Assembly: GCF_020564355.1 (NCBI RefSeq)
Contig: NZ_JAJCRR010000006.1
Coordinates: forward strand, 1-64,000
From: Lachnospira pectinoschiza
Lineage (GTDB): Bacteria > Bacillota > Clostridia > Lachnospirales > Lachnospiraceae
Direction: 5' to 3'
DNA length: 64,000 nucleotides
Under the pieces are notes generated by a model, which was not told the DNA's origin, searched no databases, and saw only the letters and a list, made by a program, of their open reading frames with translations. Shown here one piece after another: positions 18,355-26,278 of the stretch; the stretch's first letter is position 1, and every line of letters begins with the position of its first letter. The position numbers and the translations under genes are program-made.

Positions 18355-19309
18355 AGATTGTTCGTTAAAGAAAAAGATATTTAACATTATTCAGATTGGT
18401 GATAAAAGTAACCGTATCAGCAGGGCATTTGATATATTTATAACAATTACGATTGTTTTAAATATTCTGGTGACATTTGCACAGACGTTTGATGAATTGT
18501 CACGGATAACAATGGGATTAAAAGCGATAGAATATGTGACACTGGGCATTTTCTGTGTGGAATATGTCCTGCGAATCTGGACGGCAGAGTACTTATATCC
18601 CAATATCGGCAGAAGACAGGCAAAACTTCGTTTTTTGATTTCATTTGATGGAGTGATTGATTTACTGACCATTGTACCTGTATTTTTCTTATCGGGATTT
18701 GTAATATTCAGAATGTTACGGGTGGCAAGAATTTTCCACCTGTTCCGGTTAAATGCAAAATATGACTCGTTTAATGTCATCACAACGGTTCTTTATGAAA
18801 AACGCAACCAGATTATTTCTTCGGTATTTATTGTACTGATACTTATGCTTGCCAGCAGTCTGTGTATGTATAGTGTTGAGCATGACACACAGCCGGACGT
18901 TTTTCGCAATGCGTTCAGCGGTGTCTGGTGGAGTATGTCCACACTTTTAACAGTCGGTTACGGCGACATTTATCCGGTAACGACACTGGGGCGTGTGATG
19001 GCAATCTGTATCGCGTATCTGGGAGTCGGTGCAGTTGCAATTCCAACCGGTATTATCAGTGCAGGTTTTGTAGAACAGTATCAGCGCAAAAGCAGTCTGT
19101 CCAATCTCAAAAACGCGGACATCAAGCAGATTGCTGAAATATTTGTAGACAAACGCTATGCAGGGAAATCAATTGAAGAAGTGGAAGAACAGGAGCAGCT
19201 GACCATTTTCTTGATTTTAAGAGAAGACTTATCAATCCTCCCGCAAAAAGATACGCTGTTAAAACAGGGCGATATCATCATAATCCGCGCTGAAGGGGAG
19301 AAAGAATAG
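18347..19309 (+). CDS. Voltage-gated-type potassium channel with RCK-C domain
   Basis: GGAGGA at 18331-18336 favours TTG 18347, which overlaps the galK stop; ATG 18329 is an alternative without a site. Six membrane helices are visible, including an Arg-rich S4-like helix (FRMLRVARIFHLFRL) and a pore with selectivity filter TVGYGD. A cytosolic tail (about residues 250-320: SIEEVEEQEQLTIFLILREDLSILPQKDTLLKQGDIIIIRAEG) resembles the TrkA-C/RCK-C ligand domain, which binds small ligands such as c-di-AMP in some K+ channels. It mediates K+ flux across the membrane. Translational coupling to galK is likely. Confidence 0.88.
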   Translation: MDKDCSLKKKIFNIIQIGDKSNRISRAFDIFITITIVLNILVTFAQTFDELSRITMGLKAIEYVTLGIFCVEYVLRIWTAEYLYPNIGRRQAKLRFLISFDGVIDLLTIVPVFFLSGFVIFRMLRVARIFHLFRLNAKYDSFNVITTVLYEKRNQIISSVFIVLILMLASSLCMYSVEHDTQPDVFRNAFSGVWWSMSTLLTVGYGDIYPVTTLGRVMAICIAYLGVGAVAIPTGIISAGFVEQYQRKSSLSNLKNADIKQIAEIFVDKRYAGKSIEEVEEQEQLTIFLILREDLSILPQKDTLLKQGDIIIIRAEGEKE

Positions 19310-19314
19310 AATAC

Positions 19315-19376
19315 CCCCGTGATAAAGGGGGCAGCTCAACGTGTTACTTAACTTCGCTGTCCCCTTTATCACGGGG
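19315..19376 (+). repeat. Long hairpin with conserved loop (variable-arm palindromic element); may terminate galK/K+ channel operon
   Basis: A 21-bp left arm (19315-19335) and right arm (19356-19376) pair at 20 of 21 positions (CCCCGTGATAAAGGGG... / ...CCCCTTTATCACGGGG). The 20-nt loop is TCAACG TGTT ACTTAACTTC. Almost the same loop and inner GCAGC/GCTG stem recur in the 56,350-56,618 array with completely different outer arms. There is no T run, so it is not a standard terminator. Confidence 0.85.
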
Positions 19377-19480
19377 AAGTTATTCGTTCATACGGTCAGA
19401 TATTTACTCTTTATAAAGCCTGGTGTGAAAAATCACACGGATGTGCTAATATAGCTATGAGGGCAGATGGGAAATGAGGA

Positions 19481-20965
19481 TTAGTGGAACAACTCCTGTA
19501 CCATTTCCGCATTATAGACAACCTGTGTCTGATGTTCGGCTTCAATCATGTAGAGCGCGTGGGCGGCGAGGTGTTCGGCAGCCTGCTCTAAATCACGGAT
19601 ACCGGTAGTATCTTTAAAAATATCAAGGACAGCATCCAGTCCGTCATCCAAAACAACACATTCATTTTCATGCAGACCGATACGTTTTAAAACCTTCGGG
19701 AGAGAATATTTCACAAAAATTGTCTTCTTTTCTTCCCTTGTGTAATCCGGAATATCAATAACGGCAAAACGGGATAACAGCGGCGCACTGATTTTTTCCT
19801 TGTCATTCGCGGTGGCAATCGGATAAACGCCGGAAGTCGGAATCAGACATTCCATATAGTTATCCGTAAATCCTAAGTTATCCAGCAGTGTCAGTAACAC
19901 ATCGGCAGGATTGCCGTTGCCGTTTCCGGCTGTTGCCTTGTCCAGCTCGTTAATGATAAAGACAAGATTATTTTCACCTGCCATATTGAAAGCTTCCATA
20001 ATAATACCCGGCTTTGCGTTGGAATAAATTCTTGAACTTCCGGTCAGCTGTTCTGCATCGTTAATGGAACTCATATCGAGCGTTGTCCACGGCAGTTTTA
20101 AAATCTTGGCAACCAGATAGGCAATCTGGGATTTACCGGTTCCGGCAGGTCCGACCAGCAAAATGCCGTATGCCGGCAGGGTGTGTGTACGGTTAATCTG
20201 GATCACGGTTTCGATAATCCGCTGTTTTACACGTTCCATGCCAAATAATTCTTCATCAAGAATCCGGCGGGCTTCTACAGGGTCAATGGATTCAAAATAA
20301 TTGCTTTTCCATTTAATATTTAACATAATGGATAAAGCACGCTGTGCGTGACGTTTTTCTTCCGGTGTAACCTCGTTGGAGCGTGCAACGACTAAGTTGC
20401 GGCGTGCCCACAGACGGATATTTTCAGGAAGCGTCTTACCGGCACAGTTTAAAAAGTCGGAAATGCTTGTGATGCTTGTCAGCTTCATATCATCTGCGGA
20501 TTCATCTAAATCTTCATCGGAGGTTTCCTCGGCAATCGCATCACTTTCCAGCAGACGCTCAATCATAAACTGTAAAAATCCGTCTTCGGAAGAAAGCTTC
20601 TGACTGTTGCTGAAAGCCACTTCGCGGATTTTATATACGGCATAGCCGTCACTGCGGTTTTCACCGGTCAGCTTGACCTTAATGCGGTTTTCGCCAAGCC
20701 ACTTAATCAGGCTTGTAAAACGGGAGTCAATCTGTAAAATATTGCTGAGTTCCACTCCGTCATCAAGCTGGAATTCAAAGGCGGTCTTTTTATATGGATT
20801 TGCAAAAATACCGGCAGAATCCTGTTCCCATGGGTGAGAAGAATTATCTAAAACCAGAATCGGATGCTCCGGTGTGGCTGTGGAGTGATTGGACTGAAAA
20901 GTTGTATAAGTACATTCAAAGGCGGAAACCGTATTGGATGTACTGGTTGAATCATATACAAGCAT
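19481..20965 (-). CDS. Lon-like AAA+ ATPase lacking the S16 protease domain
   Basis: The start is ATG 20965 (MLVYDSTSTSNT), 7 bases after AGGAG on the minus strand; an upstream ATG at 20983 lacks a site. The 494 residues comprise a novel N-terminal region (1-200, with an acidic stretch EETSDEDLDESADD), then a Lon-type AAA+ module: Walker A GPAGTGKS (about 281-288), Walker B-like LVFIINELDK, and sensor/arginine-finger LLSRFAVIDIP. The chain ends after the AAA+ lid, with no Ser-Lys Lon protease. It may act as an unfoldase or adaptor-like chaperone; the partner is unknown. It is a single-gene unit. Confidence 0.82.
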   Translation of the reverse strand: MLVYDSTSTSNTVSAFECTYTTFQSNHSTATPEHPILVLDNSSHPWEQDSAGIFANPYKKTAFEFQLDDGVELSNILQIDSRFTSLIKWLGENRIKVKLTGENRSDGYAVYKIREVAFSNSQKLSSEDGFLQFMIERLLESDAIAEETSDEDLDESADDMKLTSITSISDFLNCAGKTLPENIRLWARRNLVVARSNEVTPEEKRHAQRALSIMLNIKWKSNYFESIDPVEARRILDEELFGMERVKQRIIETVIQINRTHTLPAYGILLVGPAGTGKSQIAYLVAKILKLPWTTLDMSSINDAEQLTGSSRIYSNAKPGIIMEAFNMAGENNLVFIINELDKATAGNGNGNPADVLLTLLDNLGFTDNYMECLIPTSGVYPIATANDKEKISAPLLSRFAVIDIPDYTREEKKTIFVKYSLPKVLKRIGLHENECVVLDDGLDAVLDIFKDTTGIRDLEQAAEHLAAHALYMIEAEHQTQVVYNAEMVQELFH

Positions 20966-21092
20966 AGTATTTCTCCTGTTCATTTTATTTTATAGTAAGA
21001 TGTATAAATGTTTAAATATGCACTCAAAACATCATAGCATACCTTGTTCAAATTTAAAAGAGCCGAAATCCCACACAAAATAAAATTACTTA

Positions 21093-21121
21093 TTGACAAA
21101 TGCGTATATGCACTGTATATA
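21093..21121 (+). promoter_or_regulatory. Promoter of the GntR/ABC operon
   Basis: TTGACA (21093-21098), a 17-bp spacer and TATATA (21116-21121). The -10 box lies inside the palindromic operator at 21113-21134. Confidence 0.7.
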
Positions 21122-21134
21122 TGTATATATACAG
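21113..21134. promoter_or_regulatory. Palindromic operator, likely for the YtrA-type GntR
   Basis: Arms CTGTATATAT (21113-21122) and ATATATACAG (21125-21134) are perfect inverted repeats around a 2-bp centre. The site covers the -10 region, as expected for repression. YtrA-type regulators bind such AT-rich dyads. The gene at 22844 is the probable cognate. Confidence 0.7.
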
Positions 21135-21164
21135 ATGGCGGAAAAAGAGGAGGGAGCGGAGAAG

Positions 21165-22043
21165 ATGATTCAGCTGGAAAACGTGTGTAAAAAGCTTGGA
21201 ACCTTTGAACTCAAAGACATCAGCGTTAGTCTGCCTGCGGGCTATATCTGCGGAATTGCGGGCAGAAACGGTGCAGGAAAAACAACACTGTTACATCTGC
21301 TTTCGGGGCTGTACCGGCCGGACAGCGGAGCGGTGATGATATTTGACAGCAGGTACGATACACAGGAAAAGCAGATTCACGACAGCTTAGGCGTTGTTTT
21401 AAATGAAGATTTGATGATGAAACATCTCAACCTTGAGAAAAACGGGGACTATTTCGGGACATATTATTCCGGGTATCAAAAAGAACAGCTTTTATCATAT
21501 TTAAAGCAATTTGGACTGGAAAAGAACAGAAAATTCGGAAAGCTGTCCAAAGGGGAAAAATTAAAATATCAGTTTGCATTTGCATTATCATGTAATCCGA
21601 AGCTGCTGATTTTAGATGAGCCGACAGCCAACTTTGATGTGGAATTCCGCAAAGATTTTTTGAAATTGTTACAGGAGTTTATCGCAGACGGACAGAAAAG
21701 TGTTGTACTGGCAACGCATTTAATGGAAGATATCGACCGCCTTGCAGATTACTTGATTTATCTGGAAGACGGCAGAAGCATTTTCGCAGGACAGATGGAA
21801 GATTTCCGGGAACAGTACCGTATTGTGTCGGGAGAAGCTTATAAAATCAAGCTGCTTGACCGGGAAGATATCATTGCCATGGAACAGAAAAAATACGGGG
21901 CAAAGGCGCTTGTCAGACATCACGGTTATCAGCATTATGACGCGGAGCTGACAGCGACAGCGCCGACCGTGGAAGAATTTATGTATTTTTTGAGTAAGGC
22001 AAAGACGGCGGAAAGGAGAAATTATGAAAAAGTTATTCACTGA
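21165..22043 (+). CDS. ABC transporter ATP-binding protein (YtrB-like), module 1
   Basis: ATG 21165 (MIQLENVCKKLG) follows GGAGCGGAGAAG; longer readings run back into the promoter. The 292 residues have Walker A GRNGAGKTT, a signature KLSKGEKLKYQFA (variant of LSGGQ typical of YtrB-like ATPases), Walker B LLILDEPTANFD and the H-loop LATHLMED. The C-terminal extension of about 90 residues has no recognised domain. It would power the membrane protein encoded next (20-bp overlap). Such GntR-linked exporters often respond to cell-wall-active peptides; that role is inference. Confidence 0.88.
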   Translation: MIQLENVCKKLGTFELKDISVSLPAGYICGIAGRNGAGKTTLLHLLSGLYRPDSGAVMIFDSRYDTQEKQIHDSLGVVLNEDLMMKHLNLEKNGDYFGTYYSGYQKEQLLSYLKQFGLEKNRKFGKLSKGEKLKYQFAFALSCNPKLLILDEPTANFDVEFRKDFLKLLQEFIADGQKSVVLATHLMEDIDRLADYLIYLEDGRSIFAGQMEDFREQYRIVSGEAYKIKLLDREDIIAMEQKKYGAKALVRHHGYQHYDAELTATAPTVEEFMYFLSKAKTAERRNYEKVIH

Positions 22044-22725
22044 ATACTGGCAGGAATTTGATGTGCAGTATATAAAAAATATGTATGGAGCAGAGCTTCC
22101 GCTGCTTTATTTTGTCATTTACTGGAGCTGGAGTCTGGTTTTTGGAAATGCGGCAGGGACTGACACGACATCTGTCACGGGGAAAATAATACTGGCGGCA
22201 GCGGTTATTTTTCCGACGGTCTTTAGCTTTATTTCCTATACACTGCATCCGATAGCACTGTCAAAGCAGATGTATCTGTGTCCGCTGGGCAGTCAGGAGC
22301 GGCAAAAGCTGGTTATGGACAAATATCTTTTCCGGGTGGGGCTTCATATGACGGTCTGCATAGCAGGCACGGTTCTGGCAGCATTTATGGCGCGGGGCGC
22401 ACTGTACTGGTATCTGCTTATTTTATGGAATGGTTTTATCATCAGCATTTTTATTCCGTCAGAGCAGGAAAAGACGGATAGCAGGACAAAGGAGCTGATT
22501 TATAAAAATATCATGATTCCTGTGGTGCTGATATTAAATGCCGTATATTTTGAAAATGCTTTAAATAAAGAAAATATACAGATTGTTTATGTTGTGTTGA
22601 TTGCCGGGTTTATAGGACTGGTACAGTTACCGCTTTTTATATGGTATGCCGGACGGGTAAAAAGCCATATCCGGTCAGCAGTATTTTATAAAACCGGTAT
22701 AGATGTCAGCGGCAGAGCTGTTTAG
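22024..22725 (+). CDS. ABC transporter membrane subunit, module 1 (unassigned family)
   Basis: ATG 22024 lies inside the end of the ATPase gene, after GGAAAGGAGAAATT. The 233 residues show about six hydrophobic segments (for example LPLLYFVIYWSWSLVF, IILAAAVIFPTVFSFISYTL, VGLHMTVCIAGTVLAAFM). Overlap and position make it the permease partner of the preceding ATPase. I do not recognise a named family. Confidence 0.7.
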   Translation: MKKLFTEYWQEFDVQYIKNMYGAELPLLYFVIYWSWSLVFGNAAGTDTTSVTGKIILAAAVIFPTVFSFISYTLHPIALSKQMYLCPLGSQERQKLVMDKYLFRVGLHMTVCIAGTVLAAFMARGALYWYLLILWNGFIISIFIPSEQEKTDSRTKELIYKNIMIPVVLILNAVYFENALNKENIQIVYVVLIAGFIGLVQLPLFIWYAGRVKSHIRSAVFYKTGIDVSGRAV

Positions 22726-22743
22726 GGAGATTCACCATAAAAA

Positions 22744-22805
22744 GATGTTGGGGACAAAAGACCCCAACTATGAGCAAGCTCATGTGGGTTTAGACCTTTT
22801 GACCC
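22744..22805. repeat. Intergenic hairpin cluster before the GntR gene
   Basis: Successive stems are GTTGGGG/CCCCAAC around ACAAAAGA (22747-22768), GAGC/GCTC, and GGGT...ACCC around TTAGACCTTTTG. The arms share the theme AAAAG next to CCCC or GACC. It may attenuate read-through from module 1 into the regulator or be a dispersed repeat. Confidence 0.5.
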
Positions 22806-22843
22806 TGATATCATAAATATATTGTAGTAGAAATGAGGCGCGT

Positions 22844-23215
22844 ATGAAAATAACAATACTTCCGCAGGGGACACTGGCTATTTATGAGCAGATTGTCAAT
22901 CAGCTCAAAAATGCAGTGGTAACAGGCGAACTAAAAGCAGGGGAAGCACTGCCGTCCATCCGGGCACTGGCGGCGGATTTGGGTGTCAGTGTCATTACAA
23001 CCAAAAGAGCGTATGAGGAGCTGGAAAAAGAGGGGCTGGTGCGCTCGGTGGCAGGAAAGGGCTTTTATGTCTGTGAATATAATGCGGATTACTTAAAGGA
23101 AAAACAGCTGGTGCTGTTGGAAAAACGCTTAAATGAAGTGATAGAGGAAGCAAAACAGGCAGGGCTTGCCAAAGAAGATTTTGTGGAAATGGTGCAGGCA
23201 TTATACGAACAGTAG
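22844..23215 (+). CDS. GntR-family regulator, YtrA subfamily
   Basis: ATG 22844 follows ATGAGGCGCGT. The 123 residues have a winged helix-turn-helix (YEQIVNQLKNAVVTGELKAGEALPSIRALAADLGVSVITTKRAYEELEKEGLVRSVAGKGFYV) and a short C-terminal coiled dimerisation tail, the YtrA layout without an effector domain. It sits between two ABC modules and probably represses from the dyad at 21113-21134. Confidence 0.9.
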   Translation: MKITILPQGTLAIYEQIVNQLKNAVVTGELKAGEALPSIRALAADLGVSVITTKRAYEELEKEGLVRSVAGKGFYVCEYNADYLKEKQLVLLEKRLNEVIEEAKQAGLAKEDFVEMVQALYEQ

Positions 23216-23315
23216 ATTACAGATTAGAAAATGTCTGTGCAGTGGGGGCAGGCGGCATCAGGTATCTGCGGTTTATTAGATTGTGGCGAATACAAAAAAA
23301 GAGGAGGAAAAGAGC

Positions 23316-24017
23316 TTGGAAAAAGAAATATTGCGGTTTGAACAGGTGACGGGAAGGGGCAGGAAATTCCCGATTCAAAATGTGGATTTTGCGATGAAGT
23401 CCGGTTACATTTACGGATTAACGGGCAGAAACGGTGCCGGAAAGTCAACGCTTATCAAGACAATTCTGCATGAGCAGTCCCGGTATAAAGGTGCAATTTA
23501 CGTGGATGGAATCCCGGTAAAGGAAAATTATGCAGCGGCATGCCGGAAAATCGGATATGTATCCGAGGACAACGTATTTTTTGAAAAATGTACGGCAATG
23601 CAAAATGCAGAAGCGTTGGGCGTTTTTTATGATGATTTCCGGATAGAACGGTTTTGCAAGCAGATGCAGGCATTTGACGTGCCGGTTTCAAAGCAGTACG
23701 GAGCAATGTCAAGAGGTGAAAAGTTAAAATGCCAGCTGGCATTTGCCATTGCCCATCAGCCGGTTTTATATCTGATTGATGAGGCAACGGCAGGAATGGA
23801 CGCAGTATTCCGGCTTCAGTTTTTTGATTGTATGCGCAGGCTGGTGGAGGACGAAAGCTGCGGCGTACTGCTGACAAGCCACATTACTTCGGAGCTTGAA
23901 AGAAATACGGATTACAGTGCGGTGATGGAAAACGGACGGTTTAGCGGGTGGACAGAGAGCATTGACGGGATTTTACGGCAGGATGACCGGGAACAGGAGG
24001 CGTTATGTATCGAATAA
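23316..24017 (+). CDS. ABC transporter ATP-binding protein, module 2
   Basis: TTG 23316 has GGAGG 8 bases upstream and is preferred over GTG 23283. The product of about 233 residues has Walker A GRNGAGKST, signature AMSRGEKLKCQLAFAI, Walker B LYLIDEATAGMD (Ala in place of Pro after DE) and switch His in LLTSHITSE. Paired with the membrane protein at 24005 (13-bp overlap). It closely resembles module 1 in its signature, suggesting the two modules arose by duplication. Confidence 0.87.
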   Translation: MEKEILRFEQVTGRGRKFPIQNVDFAMKSGYIYGLTGRNGAGKSTLIKTILHEQSRYKGAIYVDGIPVKENYAAACRKIGYVSEDNVFFEKCTAMQNAEALGVFYDDFRIERFCKQMQAFDVPVSKQYGAMSRGEKLKCQLAFAIAHQPVLYLIDEATAGMDAVFRLQFFDCMRRLVEDESCGVLLTSHITSELERNTDYSAVMENGRFSGWTESIDGILRQDDREQEALCIE

Positions 24018-24556
24018 CAGACGACAGACAACAGCAGTGTTTGGAAAAATTTTTTGCGAAAGAAAAAACATGGTATCCCGATTATTTCGGGTGCAAATTT
24101 GCGGCATATATGATGTTTTTTTGTGGCATTATCGGCTGGCTGTTTCCTTATCAGGCAGAGTGGGTGTCCATTCATGAAAGCATAAAGACGTATGGGATTT
24201 ATACAATGATATATTTGCTGGGTTTTAGTTTTTACAGCCAGATGTTTACATCGTATAAAGGCAGTAAAAGAAACAGAAATCTCGGTGAAATACTGCAGAA
24301 TTTACCGGTTTCGTCAGTACAGACAGCGATTTTTAAAGCGAAAAAGACATTAAAAATCTGTGGCAGAATCGCGGTGATTGCGGCAGCCGGACAGACATTT
24401 TTTGCGATTGTGGCATTACATACTTTTTCAATAGGAAATATATTGATTCCGCTTGCGGTATTATACGTTCTTCCGGCAGGAATCTGTGCCGTGGAAATTG
24501 CGGTTGAATTATGGAAAGGGCAGACACCGGTCAGATTAAAAAAGGCTGACCGGTGA
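24005..24556 (+). CDS. ABC transporter membrane subunit, module 2 (short)
   Basis: ATG 24005 follows ACAGGAGGCGTT. The 183 residues show four hydrophobic segments (AAYMMFFCGIIGWLFPY, YTMIYLLGFSFYSQMF, IAVIAAAGQTFFAIVAL, ILIPLAVLYVLPAGICAV). Overlap with the ATPase gene marks it as its permease subunit. No named family is recognised. Confidence 0.7.
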   Translation: MYRITDDRQQQCLEKFFAKEKTWYPDYFGCKFAAYMMFFCGIIGWLFPYQAEWVSIHESIKTYGIYTMIYLLGFSFYSQMFTSYKGSKRNRNLGEILQNLPVSSVQTAIFKAKKTLKICGRIAVIAAAGQTFFAIVALHTFSIGNILIPLAVLYVLPAGICAVEIAVELWKGQTPVRLKKADR

Positions 24557-24592
24557 TAAAAATAAGTGCTGCCCCGCACATTTATTTACAAG

Positions 24593-25528
24593 TTATGCGG
24601 CTTCCTTTGGTGCTTTATTGACAATATAAATGCCGATACATACAAGAACCAGTGCGGCAATGCTGCTAAAGCCCAAAGAATCTTTTTCGCCAAGCAGCAC
24701 AGCGGATAAAAGCACGCCGATAACCGGATTCATAAAGCCGAACACAGCAACTTTTGAAATCGGATTGTATTTTAACAGCAGACCCCATAAAGAGTAGGCC
24801 ACTGCCGAGATAACGCCAAGGTAAAAAAGCATGGCAAACGCAGGCAGGGTAAATCCGGAGAGGTGTCCACCCATAAAGAAGCCGCACACAGCCATGACAA
24901 TGCCGCCTAAAATAAACTGATAACCGCTTAACATTACAGGATTGTCCTGAACGGAAAAACGTTTCATAAATACCGATGAAAAAGCGTAGGCAACGGTTGA
25001 CAAAAGAATTGCACCGTCCCCGTTTACGGTAAAATGCAGGTCCATCCCGTTTCCGGCGACGTTGACAAGTACCACGCCGGCAAAACCGACAAGACAGCCA
25101 AGCATTTTCCGTGCTGTAACCTTTTCCTGATGAAATAAAAATCCGGCAACGAAAATGGCGACAAACGTGCTGACGGCTTCAATAATCGAAGCCTTAACAC
25201 CCGTTGTGTGTGCCAGTCCGATATAGAAAAACAGGTATTGTAAAATGGTCTGTAACAGGCTCAGTTCCAGAATATGCGGCAGAGAGGCTTTTGTCGGAAG
25301 CAGAAACTGCCGCTGTGTCAGACTGCCAAGAACAACTGCGAGGATTCCGGCAAGCGTAAAGCGGCAGCCCGCATATAAAATCTGGCTTGCCGTATCGGAA
25401 GATGCAATGTGCATCATATTGTAGCCGATTTTAATACAGGGAAATGCACTGCCCCATAAGGCACAGCAGATTAATGCGCCAAACAGCACGACTACAGGGT
25501 TACTAAGAAAATTTTTTTGTGTATTCAT
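24593..25528 (-). CDS. EamA/DMT-superfamily transporter
   Basis: ATG 25528 on the minus strand has AGGAG 7 bases upstream. The 311 residues contain ten predicted helices as two EamA repeats (LFGALICCALWGSAFPCIKIG...; AILLSTVAYAFSSVFMKRF...). DMT transporters of this kind export metabolites or amino acids; the substrate is not predictable. It is convergent with the preceding ABC module. Confidence 0.88.
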   Translation of the reverse strand: MNTQKNFLSNPVVVLFGALICCALWGSAFPCIKIGYNMMHIASSDTASQILYAGCRFTLAGILAVVLGSLTQRQFLLPTKASLPHILELSLLQTILQYLFFYIGLAHTTGVKASIIEAVSTFVAIFVAGFLFHQEKVTARKMLGCLVGFAGVVLVNVAGNGMDLHFTVNGDGAILLSTVAYAFSSVFMKRFSVQDNPVMLSGYQFILGGIVMAVCGFFMGGHLSGFTLPAFAMLFYLGVISAVAYSLWGLLLKYNPISKVAVFGFMNPVIGVLLSAVLLGEKDSLGFSSIAALVLVCIGIYIVNKAPKEAA

Positions 25529-25703
25529 GAGTTTCTCCTAAATATAACTTCACTTTTTGCACAGGATATTGTAGCATAAAAGGATGGATTCGTGGGAAAA
25601 ACTTCCGGATAAATAAGAGAATATAAATAAAAGATAATACAAGATAAATAAAGCGGAATCAAACAGACATAAAAGAGAGGAACTAAAAGGAGAACGAAAA
25701 AAT

Positions 25704-26168
25704 ATGAAAATGACAACACTGTGTTATATCGAAAAAGACGGACAGTATTTGATGCTGCATCGCACCAAGAAGAAAAAAGACATCAATAAAGATAAATGGA
25801 TTGGTGTCGGCGGTCATGCGGAAGGCGCAGAAAGTCCGGAAGACTGCCTGTTAAGAGAAGTAAAAGAAGAAACAGGGCTGACACTGACACGCTTTCGTTT
25901 CCGCGGGTTGATTACCTTTGTAAGTGATGCGTGTGAACCGGAGCAGATGTGTCTGTTTACGGCAGACGGCTTTGAAGGTGAAATCTGTCCGTGTGACGAG
26001 GGCGAACTTGCGTGGATTGATAAGAAAGAGATTTTAAAGCTGCCGACATGGGAGGGCGATGCCGTCTTTTTAAAGCTGCTCTTAGAAGGCGAACAGCGGT
26101 TCTTTACCTTAAAACTGGTCTATGAGGGCGAAAAACTTGTAGAAAAGCAGCTTCGTTTTTATAATTAG
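25704..26168 (+). CDS. Nudix hydrolase, 8-oxo-dGTP diphosphatase-like
   Basis: ATG 25704 follows AAAAGGAGAACG. The 154 residues contain the Nudix box (GGHAEGAESPEDCLLREVKEETGL, here given in parts: GxxxxxES... and REVKEETGL, about residues 33-56). The general layout is that of MutT-like 8-oxo-dGTP diphosphatases of Firmicutes, which cleanse the nucleotide pool. It is a single gene. Confidence 0.88.
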   Translation: MKMTTLCYIEKDGQYLMLHRTKKKKDINKDKWIGVGGHAEGAESPEDCLLREVKEETGLTLTRFRFRGLITFVSDACEPEQMCLFTADGFEGEICPCDEGELAWIDKKEILKLPTWEGDAVFLKLLLEGEQRFFTLKLVYEGEKLVEKQLRFYN

Positions 26169-26184
26169 TTTATAAAATGATAAT

Positions 26185-26214
26185 TTGACACTGAAAAAGA
26201 GCGGGTGCTATAAT
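26185..26214 (+). promoter_or_regulatory. Promoter of the FUSC-like gene
   Basis: TTGACA (26185-26190), an 18-bp spacer and TATAAT (26209-26214), 65 bp before the start codon. Confidence 0.7.
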
Positions 26215-26278
26215 TTTTCCTCGATATTTAAAAACCGGCGGGAAATGCCGGATAAAAAAATCGGATAAGGGAGAATTT

